A DNA stretch of 64,000 bases from Guadua angustifolia (taxonomy: Eukaryota; Streptophyta; Magnoliopsida; Poales; Poaceae): contig CM070511.1 in assembly GCA_036346375.1 (NCBI GenBank), positions 14,136,001-14,200,000 of the forward strand, given 5' to 3'. Numbering within the stretch: position 1 is the stretch's first letter; the number at the start of each line of letters is the position of its first letter. This document shows, in pieces, positions 45,204-58,338 of this stretch. A model generated the notes under the pieces. It saw nothing but the letters and a program-made list of their open reading frames with translations. It made no database searches and was not told the origin of the DNA. A program made the position numbers and the translations under genes.

Positions 45204-48200
45204 TGTCGGGACCCGAATATGCAAATTCGGACCCTCTGTGTATACTGCACTAGTCCAGGATCACGCTAGTGCACACAGGCTCAACATTAGTGAATATCAC
45301 AATCATACATAGCGGAAATAAGATAAAAGACATAATATACTAGATATTACTAGTTGAATGACCTTATGGTCAACTTACTTAACAATGCCTCACAAAATTT
45401 GAACAACAAATTGAACTGCAATGAAATGAAGGCGTAGATAACCCTCGGTATACCACGGGCAACTAACAAGGCTCGCACCTAAACATTCGTCCCATCATGG
45501 TACACCTTCTTGACCTTGGTCACTCTGATGAATCGATCAATTTTAAATCGGCCAAGAACCGTCGAAGATAAGCCTAAAACCGAGCGAAAATAGTTGTTTT
45601 TACGGTAATCGACCAAAAATTGGCGGCAACAATAAGCAGATGAAAATCAATACATTTTCGCTTGCCAATGACTCTGTAAAAATCGATGAATTTCGCCGCC
45701 TACTATAGCCGATTTAAAATACGGTCGCGTCACGACCGACGGGCGGTGACGTGGATCGATAAATTTTAAATCGACCTACTATAGCCGAAGCGAAAATACT
45801 GATCGCGCACGACCGGCGGTGGCGTGGATGAGGATATTTTCGTCGGTCTGAAGTTCACCCGATTTAAAATCTGATCGCGCCGCGACCGACGGCGGTAGCG
45901 TGGATGAGGATATTTTAAATCGGCGGTTTTCATTAAGCGAAAATATTGGTTCTTTTTTCGGCAGTCCATATTTGGGCCGACGAAAATACGTGGGTGCAGC
46001 AAAAAAAATAAAATTCATTTGGTCCATACAAACCACATCACAACAATATATACGAACCACATCACAACAATATATACGAACCAGATAATATATAGAAACC
46101 AGAATTCTATTGATCCATACAAACCGGAAGAAACAGTTAACGTCCATTGACAAACACCCCCAGGCCATACAAACACCTCACCCCCAAGCCAACATGTTCA
46201 GCCACATGCAAGAACTAGCACCACGCATCCAGACAAACTTACATCATAATGTTCACAACCAGACATGTTCACAACCAGACAAGAACAAAGATAAACAACA
46301 TGATAACTTTTCCTAACCAATGACAACAGAGCAAACTTCAGGACCAGACTTCAAAGCACAAATTACTAATGAAAAAAGACTAACTAGAGCCTCCACCTAA
46401 ATTTAGGACATCATCAAATTGCTCATTCACTTTGGAGGAGGTATACTATTGTCGCTTGACACTTTGTGACCCATCACCTCCTCTCGAGCTGCTTGGTAGA
46501 GCCATCCGTTCCTACAACATATAAGGAGAGAATTTAAAATGATTTAAAATGCATAATTCTCAAAAGACAAGAGAGGAGGATAATTTATGAGATGGGATTA
46601 ACATGAATTTGACACTATCATCAAAGTTATTATTTAAAAAAAGCATAATTCTCAAAAGACAGGCATACTTGATCGATTTTGAGCTATTTTCATTGAAGAC
46701 AGGATCAACATGGAGGGTGGCATTACGATCGAGGCTGACTACTTGAGGAGACCATACGAAATAGCTACTATCTCTTTACGGCAATGTACTTACAGTTCAT
46801 TGATCGATCGAGAACAAATTTTAGGACTTCCACTTTATTTATGACCACCAAGCACGTTACTTTTCATATGCTAATGTGCATTCAATTTATTACCAGTGTC
46901 CCCGGGAGGGCGCGGCGGCGGCGGCGGCGGTGGGCGGCAAGGGCGTCGGCGGTCGAAGCGGCGGCAAGGCGGGGAGATCGATGTCGATTGAATCTGCAGT
47001 ACTAAACCCTAAGCAGCGGGGCTCGGCCCGTGTACTAAACCTCAGATTTTAAATCGGCCTCAGTCCGTGCCGCCGAACAAACGCGTATCTTCGTCGGCCA
47101 GAGTTAAAGCTGACGAAAAATTAGTTATATTTTCAGCGGCTATGTGTAGAGCCGACGAAAACATAATGACCTTGGCAGAGCGCCCTGCCCTAACTCCTAT
47201 ATTTTCGTCGGCCATAGTTAGAGTGATTTAACTTCTCTATTTTAAATGGCTAGTTTGAGTTTATTTAAAACATAATGAGCTTGGCGGGCGGCTGCTTAAT
47301 CGGTATATTTTAAATCGGTTTGATCCATAGCCGACGAAAATATATATATTAATCGTCAGTTATTGTAAAATCGCCGAAAATATATGTAGTAATCGTCGGT
47401 TTTTGTTAAGCCGACGAAAATATCTGTATTAATCTTCGGCTTTTGTCAGACCGACGAAAATACATTTTGGCCGACGAAAAAGATTGGTTTTCCTGTAGTG
47501 GGTGATGTTGTAGGCAAGGGTGAGTACATAAAGCACTCAACAAGTTGTGCACAGAATGCAATTCCAACATAACTATATGCAAGGCTTATTCCAAAGGAAT
47601 GGCTAACAGTGACTATTTTGCAAATAAGCAGCATTTATGAACAAGTACAGTATATAGATTGAAAAGACAGTAAAAACAAATAGCAGAAATAGATAGATTC
47701 AGCATTTCTCAAGTAAACCAAGTTTCCAATCCTAAGTCAAGATTCAACCTCACCTGGCAATCTGCCATCCATCCCAAGTTTAATGACTTACGCGCTTTGA
47801 TAAAGGCCCTCGGATGACGATCCGACGGTCGACATTGGATTCGGAGGAGTGGCTGGCTTGTCGGGCGAGCAGACGGATTCGCGCCGCGATGAATGGGCTT
47901 CGACCCGTTCTTGTTCTAGCTTAATTTTTGAGGTTTTACCAATAAAATAATTTGAGAAATTACTTTGATTTATTTGAAGCAATAAAATACTAGAAAAATT
48001 CCAAGAAAAATCTCAAAAATACTTTGAGACATTCGGACTTAAATAAAATATTTTTGGCAAAACTTTAGTTTAAACTTTTCTATTTATAATTAATTCTTGA
48101 CAAAAGCAATATACTTTAATTTAAAATAATTCCAATAAATCTCAGAAAATCCAAATAAATCTAGAAAATTCATAAAAAGCACAATTTGAAATAAAACACA

Positions 48201-48238
48201 ATTAACTAAATAAAAAGCCAAAAATTTGAGATGTTACA
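45204..48238 (-). repeat. 3' LTR of the chromovirus, with deletion and inserted element D
   Basis: It begins (+ strand) TGTCGGGACCCGAATATGCA and ends GAGATGTTACA. The LTR sequence is interrupted by element D at 45521-47500. Compared with the other LTR, about 2.2 kb is missing at about 47775 (the counterpart of roughly 59590-61811), which removes the promoter part. Remaining sections align closely with the 5' LTR. Confidence 0.9.
45521..47500. mobile_element. CACTA-type element D, 1.98 kb, non-autonomous
   Basis: The right end reads CACTACAGGAAAACCAATCT on the - strand; the left end starts CACTCTGATGAATCGATC, so only the first bases are shared. GGT flanks both sides (45518-45520 and 47501-47503), and the other LTR has a single GGT at the same site (near 59315), confirming the insertion. 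Subterminal repeats with GCCGACGAAAAT and TTTAAATCGGC occur at 45540-45990 and 47040-47490. The interior has no transposase. It includes a (CGG)n run near 46914-46945 and two copies of CAACAATATATACGAACCA near 46035-46085. Confidence 0.88.
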
Positions 48239-48254
48239 AACCTCCCCCCTTAAC
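48239..48254 (-). other. Polypurine tract of the chromovirus
   Basis: On the - strand GTTAAGGGGGGAGGTT lies immediately before the 3' LTR, as expected for the plus-strand primer site. The same tract precedes the LTRs at 31673 and 33573. Confidence 0.85.
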
Positions 48255-49945
48255 AGAATCTCGACCCCGAGATTCAGAGCTGTCTAGAGAATAGGTTTGG
48301 GAATTCTGCCTTCAGGTCCTCTTCACACTCCCAAATTGTCTAGCTCTCTGAGTGATTGCTCCATTGAACTCTACAAAGACGAACAGACTTGTTTCTGGTT
48401 CTACGCTCCATCACCTCCAAAATCTTAATCGGCTGCTCTTTGTAGGTTAGATCTCCCTGCAACTCGATGGCTTCTAATGGCATCTGCTTTGCTAGCACTC
48501 TGAGACACTTCTTGAGCTGTGACACATGAAACACATCATAAACTCCTGCTAATGACTTGGGCAATTCCTACTGATATGCAACCTCTCCTTGACGGTTCAA
48601 TATTTTGAACGGCCCAACGAACCTAGGTGCAAGCTTCCCTTTTACATGAAATATTTTACACCTTTTAGGGGGAGTGACTCTGAGATATACGGAATCATTA
48701 GGTTCAAAACTCAAATCACGACGGCGATTGTCGGCGTAGCTCTTCTGCCTAGACTGTGCTGTTTTCAGCCTTTCCCTGATCATGGCAACTTGTTATTCGG
48801 CCTCTCTGAGAATCTCAGGCCCAAACACTGAATGCTTCCCTATTTCATTCCAATTTAATGGGGTATGATAGGTATGACCATATAAGGCTTCAAATGGTGA
48901 CATATGCAACTAGCCTGGTAACTATCGTTATAACTGAACTCCGCCTATGGCAAGCCCTTATCCCAAGATGTAGTATAAGCTATTGCACAAGCTCTCAACA
49001 TATCCTTTAGAATCCGATTAACTTTTTCTGTCTGACCATCCATTTGAGGATGATATGCGGTGCTGAAATTCAAGCGAGTTCTCATTGCTTCATGTAACTT
49101 GTTCTAAAACCTCGAGATAAATTGGATACCTCTATCGGCACAATCTTCTTAGGCACCTCATGCAGTCACTCAATCCCTGACACATACAGATCTGCCCAAC
49201 GATCTTTTGAACACGTAGTCTTTAGCGGTATGGAACGAGCAACTTTGGTCAATCAATCAATAACGATTCCTCCGAATTCGTATCCTTTATGGTCAATTCA
49301 CACTAGGGATTCTTTTAATGATTTGCCTCCCATTTCCACTCAGGGATCTACAATGATTGCAACGAACCTTTAGGTCTCTGATGTATTGCCTTTATTCTCT
49401 GACCCACATCACATAGGCCTCCTATCCAATGGCTTCGCTCTTCATTTTAGACCACCAATACTCCTCATTACATCTTGGCACTTTCTGGATGAATCGAATA
49501 CTCAGAATCATGGATTTTCTCAAGTATCATCTGCTTAGGATCCTCTTATCCGGCACACTGGTTCGACCTTAAATCCTCATGGTATCCCAATCGCTCAAAA
49601 TTCTGCTTCTTGGCTAAGCCTTCTTCTTTCCTTGACTTGATTTGTACTTAGTCTCCCTTCGAACTTCTTATGATTCGATCTTCTAAGGTTGGTTTTATTT
49701 CCATGGCACCTATGAAACTTTGTCGAACATCTCCGATTTCAACCTCTCAAATTCCTTGCACAACTCTGGTTGATCGCTCGTTATCACATATTTGTACTGT
49801 GGCCTTATAACTCAACGTCGACTACCACATTGGCCATACCAGGATGCACATGGATTCTGACACTAGAATCTTTGATCCTTTTCAGTCATTTCTTTGTCCC
49901 ATATTAAGGTTTGACTGAGTAAATGTATAATTTGGACTCTTATGG
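48255..49945 (-). pseudogene. Chromovirus integrase and chromodomain
   Basis: On the - strand: the integrase core end with AYHPQMDGQTEKVNRILKDM (about 49085-49000), KSYADNRRRDLSFEPNDSVY and LAPRFVGPFKILNRQGEVAY (48783-48568), then the chromodomain region (VFHVSQLKKCLRV; YKEQPIKILEVMERRTRNKS; 48564-48340), and beyond a stop ATWER-like residues. Integrase inserts the cDNA; the chromodomain targets chromatin. Several stops and frameshifts are visible. The region above about 49400 is more decayed and abuts element E. Confidence 0.82.
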
Positions 49946-49956
49946 CACTACAGGAT

Positions 49957-50340
49957 GACACGTCTTCGCAAGCGGTAGAACCGCTTGAATTGAGTATTCA
50001 AGCGATGAGGACCGCTTGGAATTCTAATATCTCTTGCTTTCTATCTGGTTGCTTGTAAAAAGTATTCCAAGCGGTATATACATTAAAAGCGGTACTACCG
50101 CTTGTAAAACCGTTTTAAAAAGCGATAGTACGCTTGGAATACTCGAATTCCAAGCGGTCCTCTTCTCGAATACTCAATTCCAGCGGTTGGACCGCTTGGA
50201 ATTGAGTATTCAGCGATAGAGGACCGCTTGGAATTCGAGTATTCCAAGCGGTACTATCGCTTTTAAAACGGTTTTACAAGCGGTAGTACCGCTTTTAATG
50301 TATATACCGCTTGGAATACTTTTACAAGCAACAGATTTGG
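49957..50340. repeat. Subterminal array of element E with a 279-bp palindrome
   Basis: More than a dozen AAGCGGT or ACCGCTT units. From 50051 to 50329 the sequence is a near-perfect inverted repeat: the arm GCTTGTAAAA ... CAAGCGGTCCTC is mirrored by GAGGACCGCTTG ... TTTTACAAGC, with a short centre near 50165-50215. Mismatches are few, mostly one-base indels. Confidence 0.88.
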
Positions 50341-53300
50341 AAAAACAATTGCATTAGTTTAATATATATCCACTTAATAAATGTTAGCCAAATTTATAAT
50401 AATATCAAGCACCCATAACATACAATCCAAGCACCATATAATATAATTCCTCGAGAAAGCAACGTACCAAAGTTTCATTATCACAAATCATCCACAGGTA
50501 CAACATGTGAGCGTACATCACCAAAATATATAAAGAGCGAAGTACAAAGATTCTCCACTACCAATTTCTAAACCAATCTAATATAAGTGATAGCTAAAAC
50601 AGTCTGAGATATTACAAGTTGTTGATTTGAGAATCGGTGTGTATGTATGGCTCTGATCTTGTTAGTGTGATTCATGCGGAAAATATATGAACCGATCATT
50701 TCATTTGTCCTTCCAGATTCTCCCAAAGACCCGAGTTGAGCTCCTCCTTTCACCACCGAGAGAAGAACAAGGCCAATGTTAATTTGGATGATTACCATAC
50801 CGGTTTACAATTTTAGATCTGAAGACCATACCGGTTTACAATTTTAGATCACGAAGACCATACCAGAGTGGCTTCCTCAATCATGTCAATTGGCTTGCGA
50901 TATATAACACGGAAAACAATCGGGAAGAGTCAAGTAGCGCTTGTATTGACATTCTGACTCGGAGAAGGAGATACCAGAGACATTCTGCTCCCTGGAGAAG
51001 GGAGATACCAGGAGAAGGGAGATACCGGGAGATGTGATAGGTCAGGGAACCACACTGTGTACTAAGTAAAAAATTAAGGGCAACATTCATATTAAAAATT
51101 GATAGAGATGAAGTTGTAAAAGGAAAAATAGAATAATAGTATATTTGGAAGCATCTAAAATAGATGGAACAACATGCCATCCAAATAACAGAGAAGTGCA
51201 TGCAGAGGATTGATGGGCAAAGAACACATTGTTACACTTTTCCTAATGAAATATATGTCATGGAACTGGAAGCATAATATTAGAACTTAAAATTGAACTT
51301 GTATGGAATGGAAGCATAATAGGCTCGAGAGGTGTCAATGCAAGATGAACTTCGTGTCTATTGAAACATGACTGTTTTTTTCTCGGTGAGTGTAGCACAA
51401 GCGTCTGCTTTCGATGGCGAAATCACAGGATCGATAGTAGCATCCTACAGAGATACATAGATGAACAGAAATTGTATTAGATAATAATATAAAACTACTA
51501 GACCACGGCATCATGCGAATTCAGGACTGCTAGAAAGTAATATTTTACATTATAATATACAATGGAAGATGGGTAATAAAAACACCACAAAAACATGCCC
51601 AATGACAAGATTGAACCATCATAACTTTTCGCCCATGGTATTAAAAACATTAGGCCATTCATTTGGTGTTAGATGATAAAAAGTTATTTGTAGTTCTAAG
51701 TGGATGAAATAACTTCTTTTCTCCTCTTTACCGCCATCCTTGTAAACCGATAACCATGGGAGGAAAGCAGTACCTTCAATTTCTTAGCAGCATTTAGAAA
51801 TATTATCTCCTTCAACAATTAAACTTCAATTGTGTCGGTAAAATTGATTGATAAAGCACAAGAATTGGTTCATTGATTGATTAAAATTGACTTGCTAAAC
51901 TGTTAGTAAAGCATATTTTCCAGTGAGTAGCAATTCATTAGTATCACCATTTCCCACACATGCATGGCCCAAGTTGTAAAGATATCTCTGTGAACTATAA
52001 TGAGAATATCTGGAGCATACAATCATATTGCACATCCCAACTCCCAAGTACTAGGTCCTTATAAACTGCAGTGACCTTATCAAGAAAGAACTTACCTTGC
52101 TACAGTCCCAACTCCCAAGAACTTACCTTGTGGTCTAAACTGCGTTTGAATTCTAATTTGTTAGTAATTTTAGAATTAATTTCTTCATTTTAGATGTTAG
52201 GGTTTATCTATTTTAAATAGCAGGTTTACTCTTACATTTTGTAACACACAATGAACAAGCATGCCGCCGTTTCTTTGGATCCATGAAATTAGAATTAACA
52301 CAGTCCGAGTCATGGAATTTTCTTCACTTCATTCACCTTCTATTTGAAATGTACAACCACCATGAAAAGCTAAGGCCAATCATGGTGAAAAATGGCTGAT
52401 CAAAGAATGATGTATACAAAAAAAAAAAAAAAAAAATGGCAACCAAACTATTTGCCAACTCTCTCTCTCTCTCTCTCTCGACAAAGGTGCCAACCGCATT
52501 TACACTAGTCCAAGGACTGTTGACATCTTGAGTTGCTTTTAGCCGAGCAATAAATTCTTGATTGCATATAACACAACAATGACTTCAAAATAAAGAATCG
52601 AGCATCCAAAGAAAATTTCCTCCGACCATATCGTAGAAGGGATTACATGGATAAGCTAACATAGAAACTTGACCGACAAATCCCAATCCAACTATCTAAT
52701 ATTAGACCATGAAGAGCAAGAACCATGCAAACTTGTAAAAATAATGGCATGGCTACAGGAAAAACAAGTCCATCAAAAATTGGACAACATGACTATTTAA
52801 AAGAATGGTGCAATTGGGAAATAGGTTTGGATTGCGGGTAACACATCGGTTAGTGAATATAGAATGTACATTTTTTAGGTTTCATCCTAGTTTAGAGCAC
52901 AGGCTCATATTGGGCAATACCAAGTCTTTTTTTATTCTTGTAGGAAAGATTGCGAAGATTTGGAGCTCTTGTTCTTGGAGGAACAAAGGAGAAAATCACG
53001 CAGAATAGCAATAAGCAAACTTCATTTCTAGTACAAGGTGATAACATGGTAATATACCCTCTGAGATCTTGGTAGTATTCATTCTTGAATGTTATTCATC
53101 GCATTTATTATACCTCTTGTGGAACCATGGGTGGCCATTAAGAACACAAACATAGCATAACATATATAACTTTGAAGTTGAGCGATCGATATTATTCCCA
53201 TCGGGACAAGATGATCCCACAAAGGAGCAATCATCGACATAAAATAGACTAGAACAATTATGACATAACAAAGCAAACCAACATATTAATGCATTTGCCA

Positions 53301-53390
53301 AGTAACAAAAAGAAATGATAACAGGATATCTTGAAATCCAATAAGTAACAGACAATAAAGTTAAATTGCCAAACAAGATTAAATAAAAGT
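50341..53390. other. Interior of element E without a recognisable gene
   Basis: AT-rich DNA with scattered short open frames. Visible features: a duplicated block CATACCGGTTTACAATTTTA near 50798 and 50828, three GGAGATACC repeats at about 50966-51030, an A20-type run at about 52420-52437, and (TC)n at about 52458-52479. It may be introns of the - strand gene. Confidence 0.4.
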
Positions 53391-55095
53391 ACCTTAGGTG
53401 CACTTTCTCGAATTTCATCAACCAACCACCGCATGGAACCAACTTTATTGGTAGTAAAATGAGCATTGCATGGAAAAGTAGTGTTACTATCAAATAATTA
53501 CGATCGCATTAGCATAGTTCTGGAAAATCCATCAAACAATATATTAATAGTTGCTAGAATTTGCTAGTTCGATTGGCTTCTATCTACCCCTTACAAATTT
53601 TTTGCTTTGAAATTCAAAACTCGTAATGCAACTAGTTGTAGAAAACTCTATGACTACTGACTCCAGATCTGATTATGATGAAGCATAGGCAAATTAGAAG
53701 AAGGGTTGGTGCCCTAAGCGACAAAATAATACTAGTTCTAGCAATTTGGACAAAAATCAGGTCCTACGGAATATTAAAGGTACAGTTACCATCATCCAAT
53801 ATTTTCTCGGCTCCTTTGCTTGAGTTTATATGGTAAGACAGTGACAAATCTCTTTGTAGACCATGTCCCTCATAGTCCTCCTGGTCATTGTTTGCATCCC
53901 CATTTCCGACTTCTTGCATCCATGAGACAAACAACCTTTTAAAAGCAATTTTCCATTGCGGTGGTCTAGTTCTTCTACAATGTGATCTTGTTGCATTGCT
54001 AATTCATATGGTGTGACCTATTTTGTAATAAATATTTAATTTTTATGACAAGAAGACTTTTAGAACGGCTTTAATTTTTATGAACCGGCTTCCCACTTTA
54101 AGACGCAAGCAAACAATTTGGATAACACTTAATTTTACACTAAGCGTGAATGAGTGTGATTTTGCGATCCCACAATTCCAAAATCAAGAACTAATAATGC
54201 AAGAAAAGAGAACATTGTCGAATCACCAAAATCCATTCGAGGCTAACCTCATTGATCGCTTATCGAACCAAAGACACCAATCGGGTTATCTAGAGGCCGA
54301 TTTACCATTGCACTTGACTATTCCTATCTAACGCCAAACTAGCATTTCCCCAAACATCTAACGGGAATCTTATGCGAAGCGTTCAAGCAAACCTACGGCG
54401 ACGAGAACAAATGCGATGTGGTAGAACTGTCTTTATCTTAGGGAGGGCACGCCGCTCGGGAAGACGACCGGAGGGGCGACGCCGAGCCGAGTCGGCGCAG
54501 GGCAGGAGCCGCCGGGAGGCGGCGCTGCTCGGGAAGGGCGGCCAGGCAGCGCCAACCAGTGGAAGGGAAGCGGAGGGCGGCGACGCCATTGGCGTGGGGA
54601 GGAGATGGGCTCTGGCCTCTAATCCATTCCACATACCACCAATCAACCAATAAAAACCCATGGAAAGAACCCTAACCCAGCCACCCAAACCCTAGATTTA
54701 ATCCTCACCTTGGCTCAAGGAAATCGCGAGGATGGAGGAAGGGCGCCGGTGGGTCCAGGGAGAGGAGGAGGGCAGCCGGGCCGGGAGAGCTCGCCAGTCT
54801 TTGCAGTTCTTCTCCTCCATTCTTCTTCTTCTGCACCGATCTTCTTCTTCTTCTTGGGGAGGAGCAGGCTCGCCCGCCGGGAGGAGCAGGCTCGCCGGCC
54901 GGGAGGAGACCAGGCGGCGATCGACCCGAGGAGGGCGCAGGGAGAGGCCGGCAGTCTTTGGGCCAGGAGCTCGGGTGGGGACAACAGGATCTTGGTGGGG
55001 GTGGGGAAAGTCTGAGGCGAGAAAGGAAAAGAAAAAAAAAGGGCTAGGGTTTCAACCCTTTTTTTTCTTTTCTTTAAAAACTCCGTCAATTTGGG
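53391..55095 (-). other. Unidentified multi-exon gene fragment in element E
   Basis: Reads on the - strand. A pyrimidine-rich leader and a first open segment (ATG at 55089, 124 codons) end near a donor at about 54715 (CCAAG then GTGAGG). A second GC-rich open segment follows at 54688-54383 (MASPPSASLPLVGAAWPP ...). Further exon-like stretches with plausible borders are about 53932-53790 (VSWMQEVGNGDANNDQEDYE) and 53455-53394 (KVGSMRWLVDEIRESAP). I recognise no domain. It could be the element's own accessory gene or a captured host gene. The GC-rich 5' part is unlike the AT-rich rest of the element. Confidence 0.4.
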
Positions 55096-55369
55096 TGCTA
55101 AAACAAAATCAAAAGGCTAGGAGGAAAAGAAAATCCCTTTCCGATATGCATTCTGCATACCACAAAACTTTTCGCTAAGATTCTTAAAACTGCAAGACAA
55201 CCAATCTTTTGCCCTTCTGAATAAATCCTTGGATTTAAGAAAAACCCAAAACCTTTAATAGAATTATTAACTGCGCAACGACTGAACCTTTAATCAAGAA
55301 GGCAGAAAAACATTTTTTGTCGAAAACCCTGGCAAAGAAGATTTGTGGTGTTACATCCGCGCGTCTATG

Positions 55370-55736
55370 CCCGCCAAAATAATATTGCAAGCGGTCCAAT
55401 CAGATCGAAACATTTCCATAGCGGTCAAATGACTTTTAATTAAAATTATTTTTCCAAGCGGTATGACAGCTTATATAACTTACTTTTCCAAGCAGTACTA
55501 CAGCTTTTAATTAACATTCTTTTTCCAAGCGGTATAACAGCTTATATAACTTACTTTTCCAAGCGGCACTACAGCTTTTAATTAAAATTCTTTTCCAAGC
55601 GGTATGACTTATATAACTTACTTTTCCAAGCGGCTCTGACTTTTAATTAAAATTCTTTTTCCAAGCGGTAAGTCGACTTTTAATTATTATTTTTGAAGCA
55701 GTAATACCGCTTGCGCTAATGGGCCATCCTGTAGTG
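55370..55736. repeat. Right subterminal array of element E
   Basis: A ~75-80-bp unit, TTTTCCAAGCGGTATGACAG or variants plus CTTTTAATTAAAATTC, is repeated about five times at 55425-55690. It ends in the CATCCTGTAGTG terminus. Confidence 0.85.
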
Positions 55737-55739
55737 TGG

Positions 55740-57500
55740 TTTACATCTATTTCCGACGAGATAGTGGCACCATTTTTTTTATCGCGCACTACGACGGCTA
55801 ACTCCAAGTCATACGTAGGGTAATTCTCCTCATGTTGTTTCAATTGCATCATTGCATAGGCAACAACCTTGCCATTTTGCGTCGATTCGCATCCCAGATC
55901 ATGCTTAGAAGCATCACCATATGTGTCGAAACTACTTCGTATAGCTGGTAATACTAACACAGGTGTTAATGTTAACCGCTTTTTCAGCTTCCGAAAACTC
56001 TTTTGACACACCAGCGTCCATGCAACTTTTTCTCTTCAACAATCGTATAAGAGGTCTAGCTGTTGTTGGAACCCTTCTTATGAACTAGCGATAATATCTT
56101 GCCATTCCTAGAACTTTGAATCTAAGTAACGAACTTTGGTCGCTTCCAATGTAACGCAACTTCTACCTTCCTTGGTTCAACAGTAACTCCTTTAGCAGCC
56201 TTTGCGTTACTAACGAGATTCCACCTTTTCTTCCAAAAATCACACTTGTTGAACTTTAGCGTACGACTGTTGCTCTCACGAAAACTCATCTCCAGGTTCC
56301 GCATGTTTTCCTCTTTTCTTTGAGTATACTAGAATGTCATCTATAAGGTAACCACGAATTTTTCCAAATAATCCGTAAACACCTTACTCCTCATGTTCAC
56401 AAAGTATGCGGGGGCATTGGTCAATCCAGGAGATATAGCCAAAACTTATATTATCCATATCGCGTAGAGAACGCAATCCTATAAACATCCTTCACATGAC
56501 TCCTCAATTGATGCTAGCCTAAGCGAAGTTTTTATCCTAGAGAAATTCCAACTCTCTTCTCAACTGCCCAAACATGTTATCGATCCTGACATTTAGGTAC
56601 TTGTTTTCGAGCTTTTCTTTATTTAGATCGCGATTTAGTGCACTCTCCCGATCTTCTATTTTCCTTTTTGATAGACAAGAGCTCCAATGGTGACGTACTA
56701 AGTCTTCTTAGAACTCTTACTAGAACTCTTCAATATGCTTTTCCATTTCCCACTAATTCTTTTGTAGACATTCGACGTGGTCTTCTTGCTATTGGTGCTG
56801 TACCAGACACTAATTCACTCACGAACTTGATCTTCCGATATGATGGCATACCAGGCAAATTCTTGGAAATTATTTCAAGGTATTCTCTGATAACTGACGT
56901 ATCTTCTAATTGGCAAATTCCACACTATTATCCATCAGTCGGCTAACACGAACTGTCGTTACTCGAAACCCCCTTTTTTCACATTCAGGGTTTTTAAATC
57001 GATATACTCTTTACCGAAATATTCTTATGTTTGAGCATTCAATTAATTCTAGGCATAACGTCTAAGGTCTAAATATCCAGTCACAATATGTTTTACTTGG
57101 GAACTCCACTCACTTAATAAGCACTGAACTCTCAACATCCTAGTTAAATCTAGCACAGCTGAGCACTTACTAACAATGACAAATCCTCTGACTAACAAGC
57201 TCAGGCTGCTACCACTAAACTAGCCACCATTGCACATGTATCATTTCCAGGTGAACCATAAATACCAGAATACTCTTAGAGAAATATCTAACTCATCATT
57301 ATTGCTTTTCATTCCAATACTCTGTATACCAATGTATCAACCATTTCTGCTTTATTTCTTTCGACAAGGAAACCTTTACATGGACTTCATTACTAATCCC
57401 CTTTTTCTACATGTAGGGTTACGACATTGCACTAAGTAAAATCATGACTCCTGACTTTCTTGATTTAGCATTGGCGCCGGGGCTTTGACAGGGACGGAGT
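55740..57500 (-). pseudogene. Chromovirus reverse transcriptase and RNase H, degenerate
   Basis: On the - strand, RNase H is seen at 56011-55740: FRKLKKRLTLTPVLVLP, DASKHDLGCE, AYAMMQLKQHEENYPTYDLE. It stops abruptly at the element E insertion. Upstream, 56304-56122 carries RT-like LKFNKCDFWKKRWN. The region up to about 57500 corresponds to protease/RT but is full of stops, and its upper part matches 31990-32260 of the other chromovirus. No complete polymerase can be encoded. Confidence 0.75.
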
Positions 57501-57585
57501 TGAAATTGACTTGGGCTAACGCGATTGCTTCCTTTGAGGGCATTTATTGGCAAAATGTTCAGGTTTGTGGTAGATATAGCAGAGT

Positions 57586-58338
57586 CTAGGGTGAACTTTC
57601 GTTCTTGAGTATTCGTTGATTGGAATGGTGTCTTTTACCTAGACGCCTTTTCTTCACTTGATTCTTTCGACAAATTTCTCTTGCAACTTCACCGCTCACT
57701 CTTAGCATTATATCCCGGATTGAGGTAACTTCCGATATATCCACAGCTGTAGGAAATATTTGTCTTCTCTGTGGACATCGATTAGCATAATGGCCTTTTC
57801 GGTGACAGTTGTAGCACTCAATGCTGCTCTTCTTGTGATTTATTACTTCCTGATTCGCAACACCTCCCCTAGTAAAATGATCTTCTGACTTGTCTAGTTG
57901 ATAGCACTTCAAAGAACATCGTCTAGATCTCGAACAAGATACAGGGGTAGCGTCTTTCTCTGAATTCACTGTAACTATTCTATTCCTTGGTGGAGCAAAG
58001 AGATCAAGAAAGGCAACAATAAATTCATTCCAAGTGATATTATGTGGGGCTTCGTGGTTAGCACAATAGCCTTCCCACCATTCAGCGGCAACTCCTCGCA
58101 ACTGATATGAAGCATATAATACCTTCTCATCACTTCTGCACTGAGCTATGAGTAGCTTCCTTTCAATAGTCTCGAGCCAATCTTTTGCTTTCGAAGGTGG
58201 GGCATTTCCTGAAAACGTTGGCGGAAGGGTCCTTATGAATTCTGTTAACCTTGAGTCCGCACAGGGATCATTAATAACCATTCGAGACGCTTTACTGACA
58301 TTAGCTTGATTGGTCATATTTTGTATTTGCCTCATCAT
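57586..58338 (-). pseudogene. Chromovirus gag with CCHC zinc knuckle, internally deleted
   Basis: Open frame of 250 codons starting at 58338. The gag domain is at residues 30-115 (LTEFIRTLPPTFSG; AKDWLETIERKL; LRGVAAEWWEG; WNEFIVAFLDLFAP). The zinc knuckle at residues 175-188 (CYNCHRKGHYANRC) has C-X2-C-X4-H-X4-C intact. About 100 residues normally found between these parts are missing, judging from other chromovirus gags. A stop ends the frame before the protease, so this part of the polyprotein is disrupted. Confidence 0.85.

Larger units (their letters stand above)
49946..55736 (-). mobile_element. CACTA element E, 5.8 kb, nested in the chromovirus
   Basis: The left end is CACTACAGGATGACACG at 49946; the right end is its inverse (GGCCATCCTGTAGTG) ending at 55736. 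TGG flanks both sides (49943-49945 and 55737-55739). The subterminal repeats are built on AAGCGGT/ACCGCTT, a third distinct repeat type in this window. No TNP2 transposase is visible. A gene-like GC-rich block and exon-like segments on the - strand occupy 53390-55095. Orientation is assigned from that gene. Confidence 0.92.

Noticed and set aside
46784..47005. Arg-rich small protein
   Set aside because: Produced by a (CGG)n run in element D. No start context or homology.
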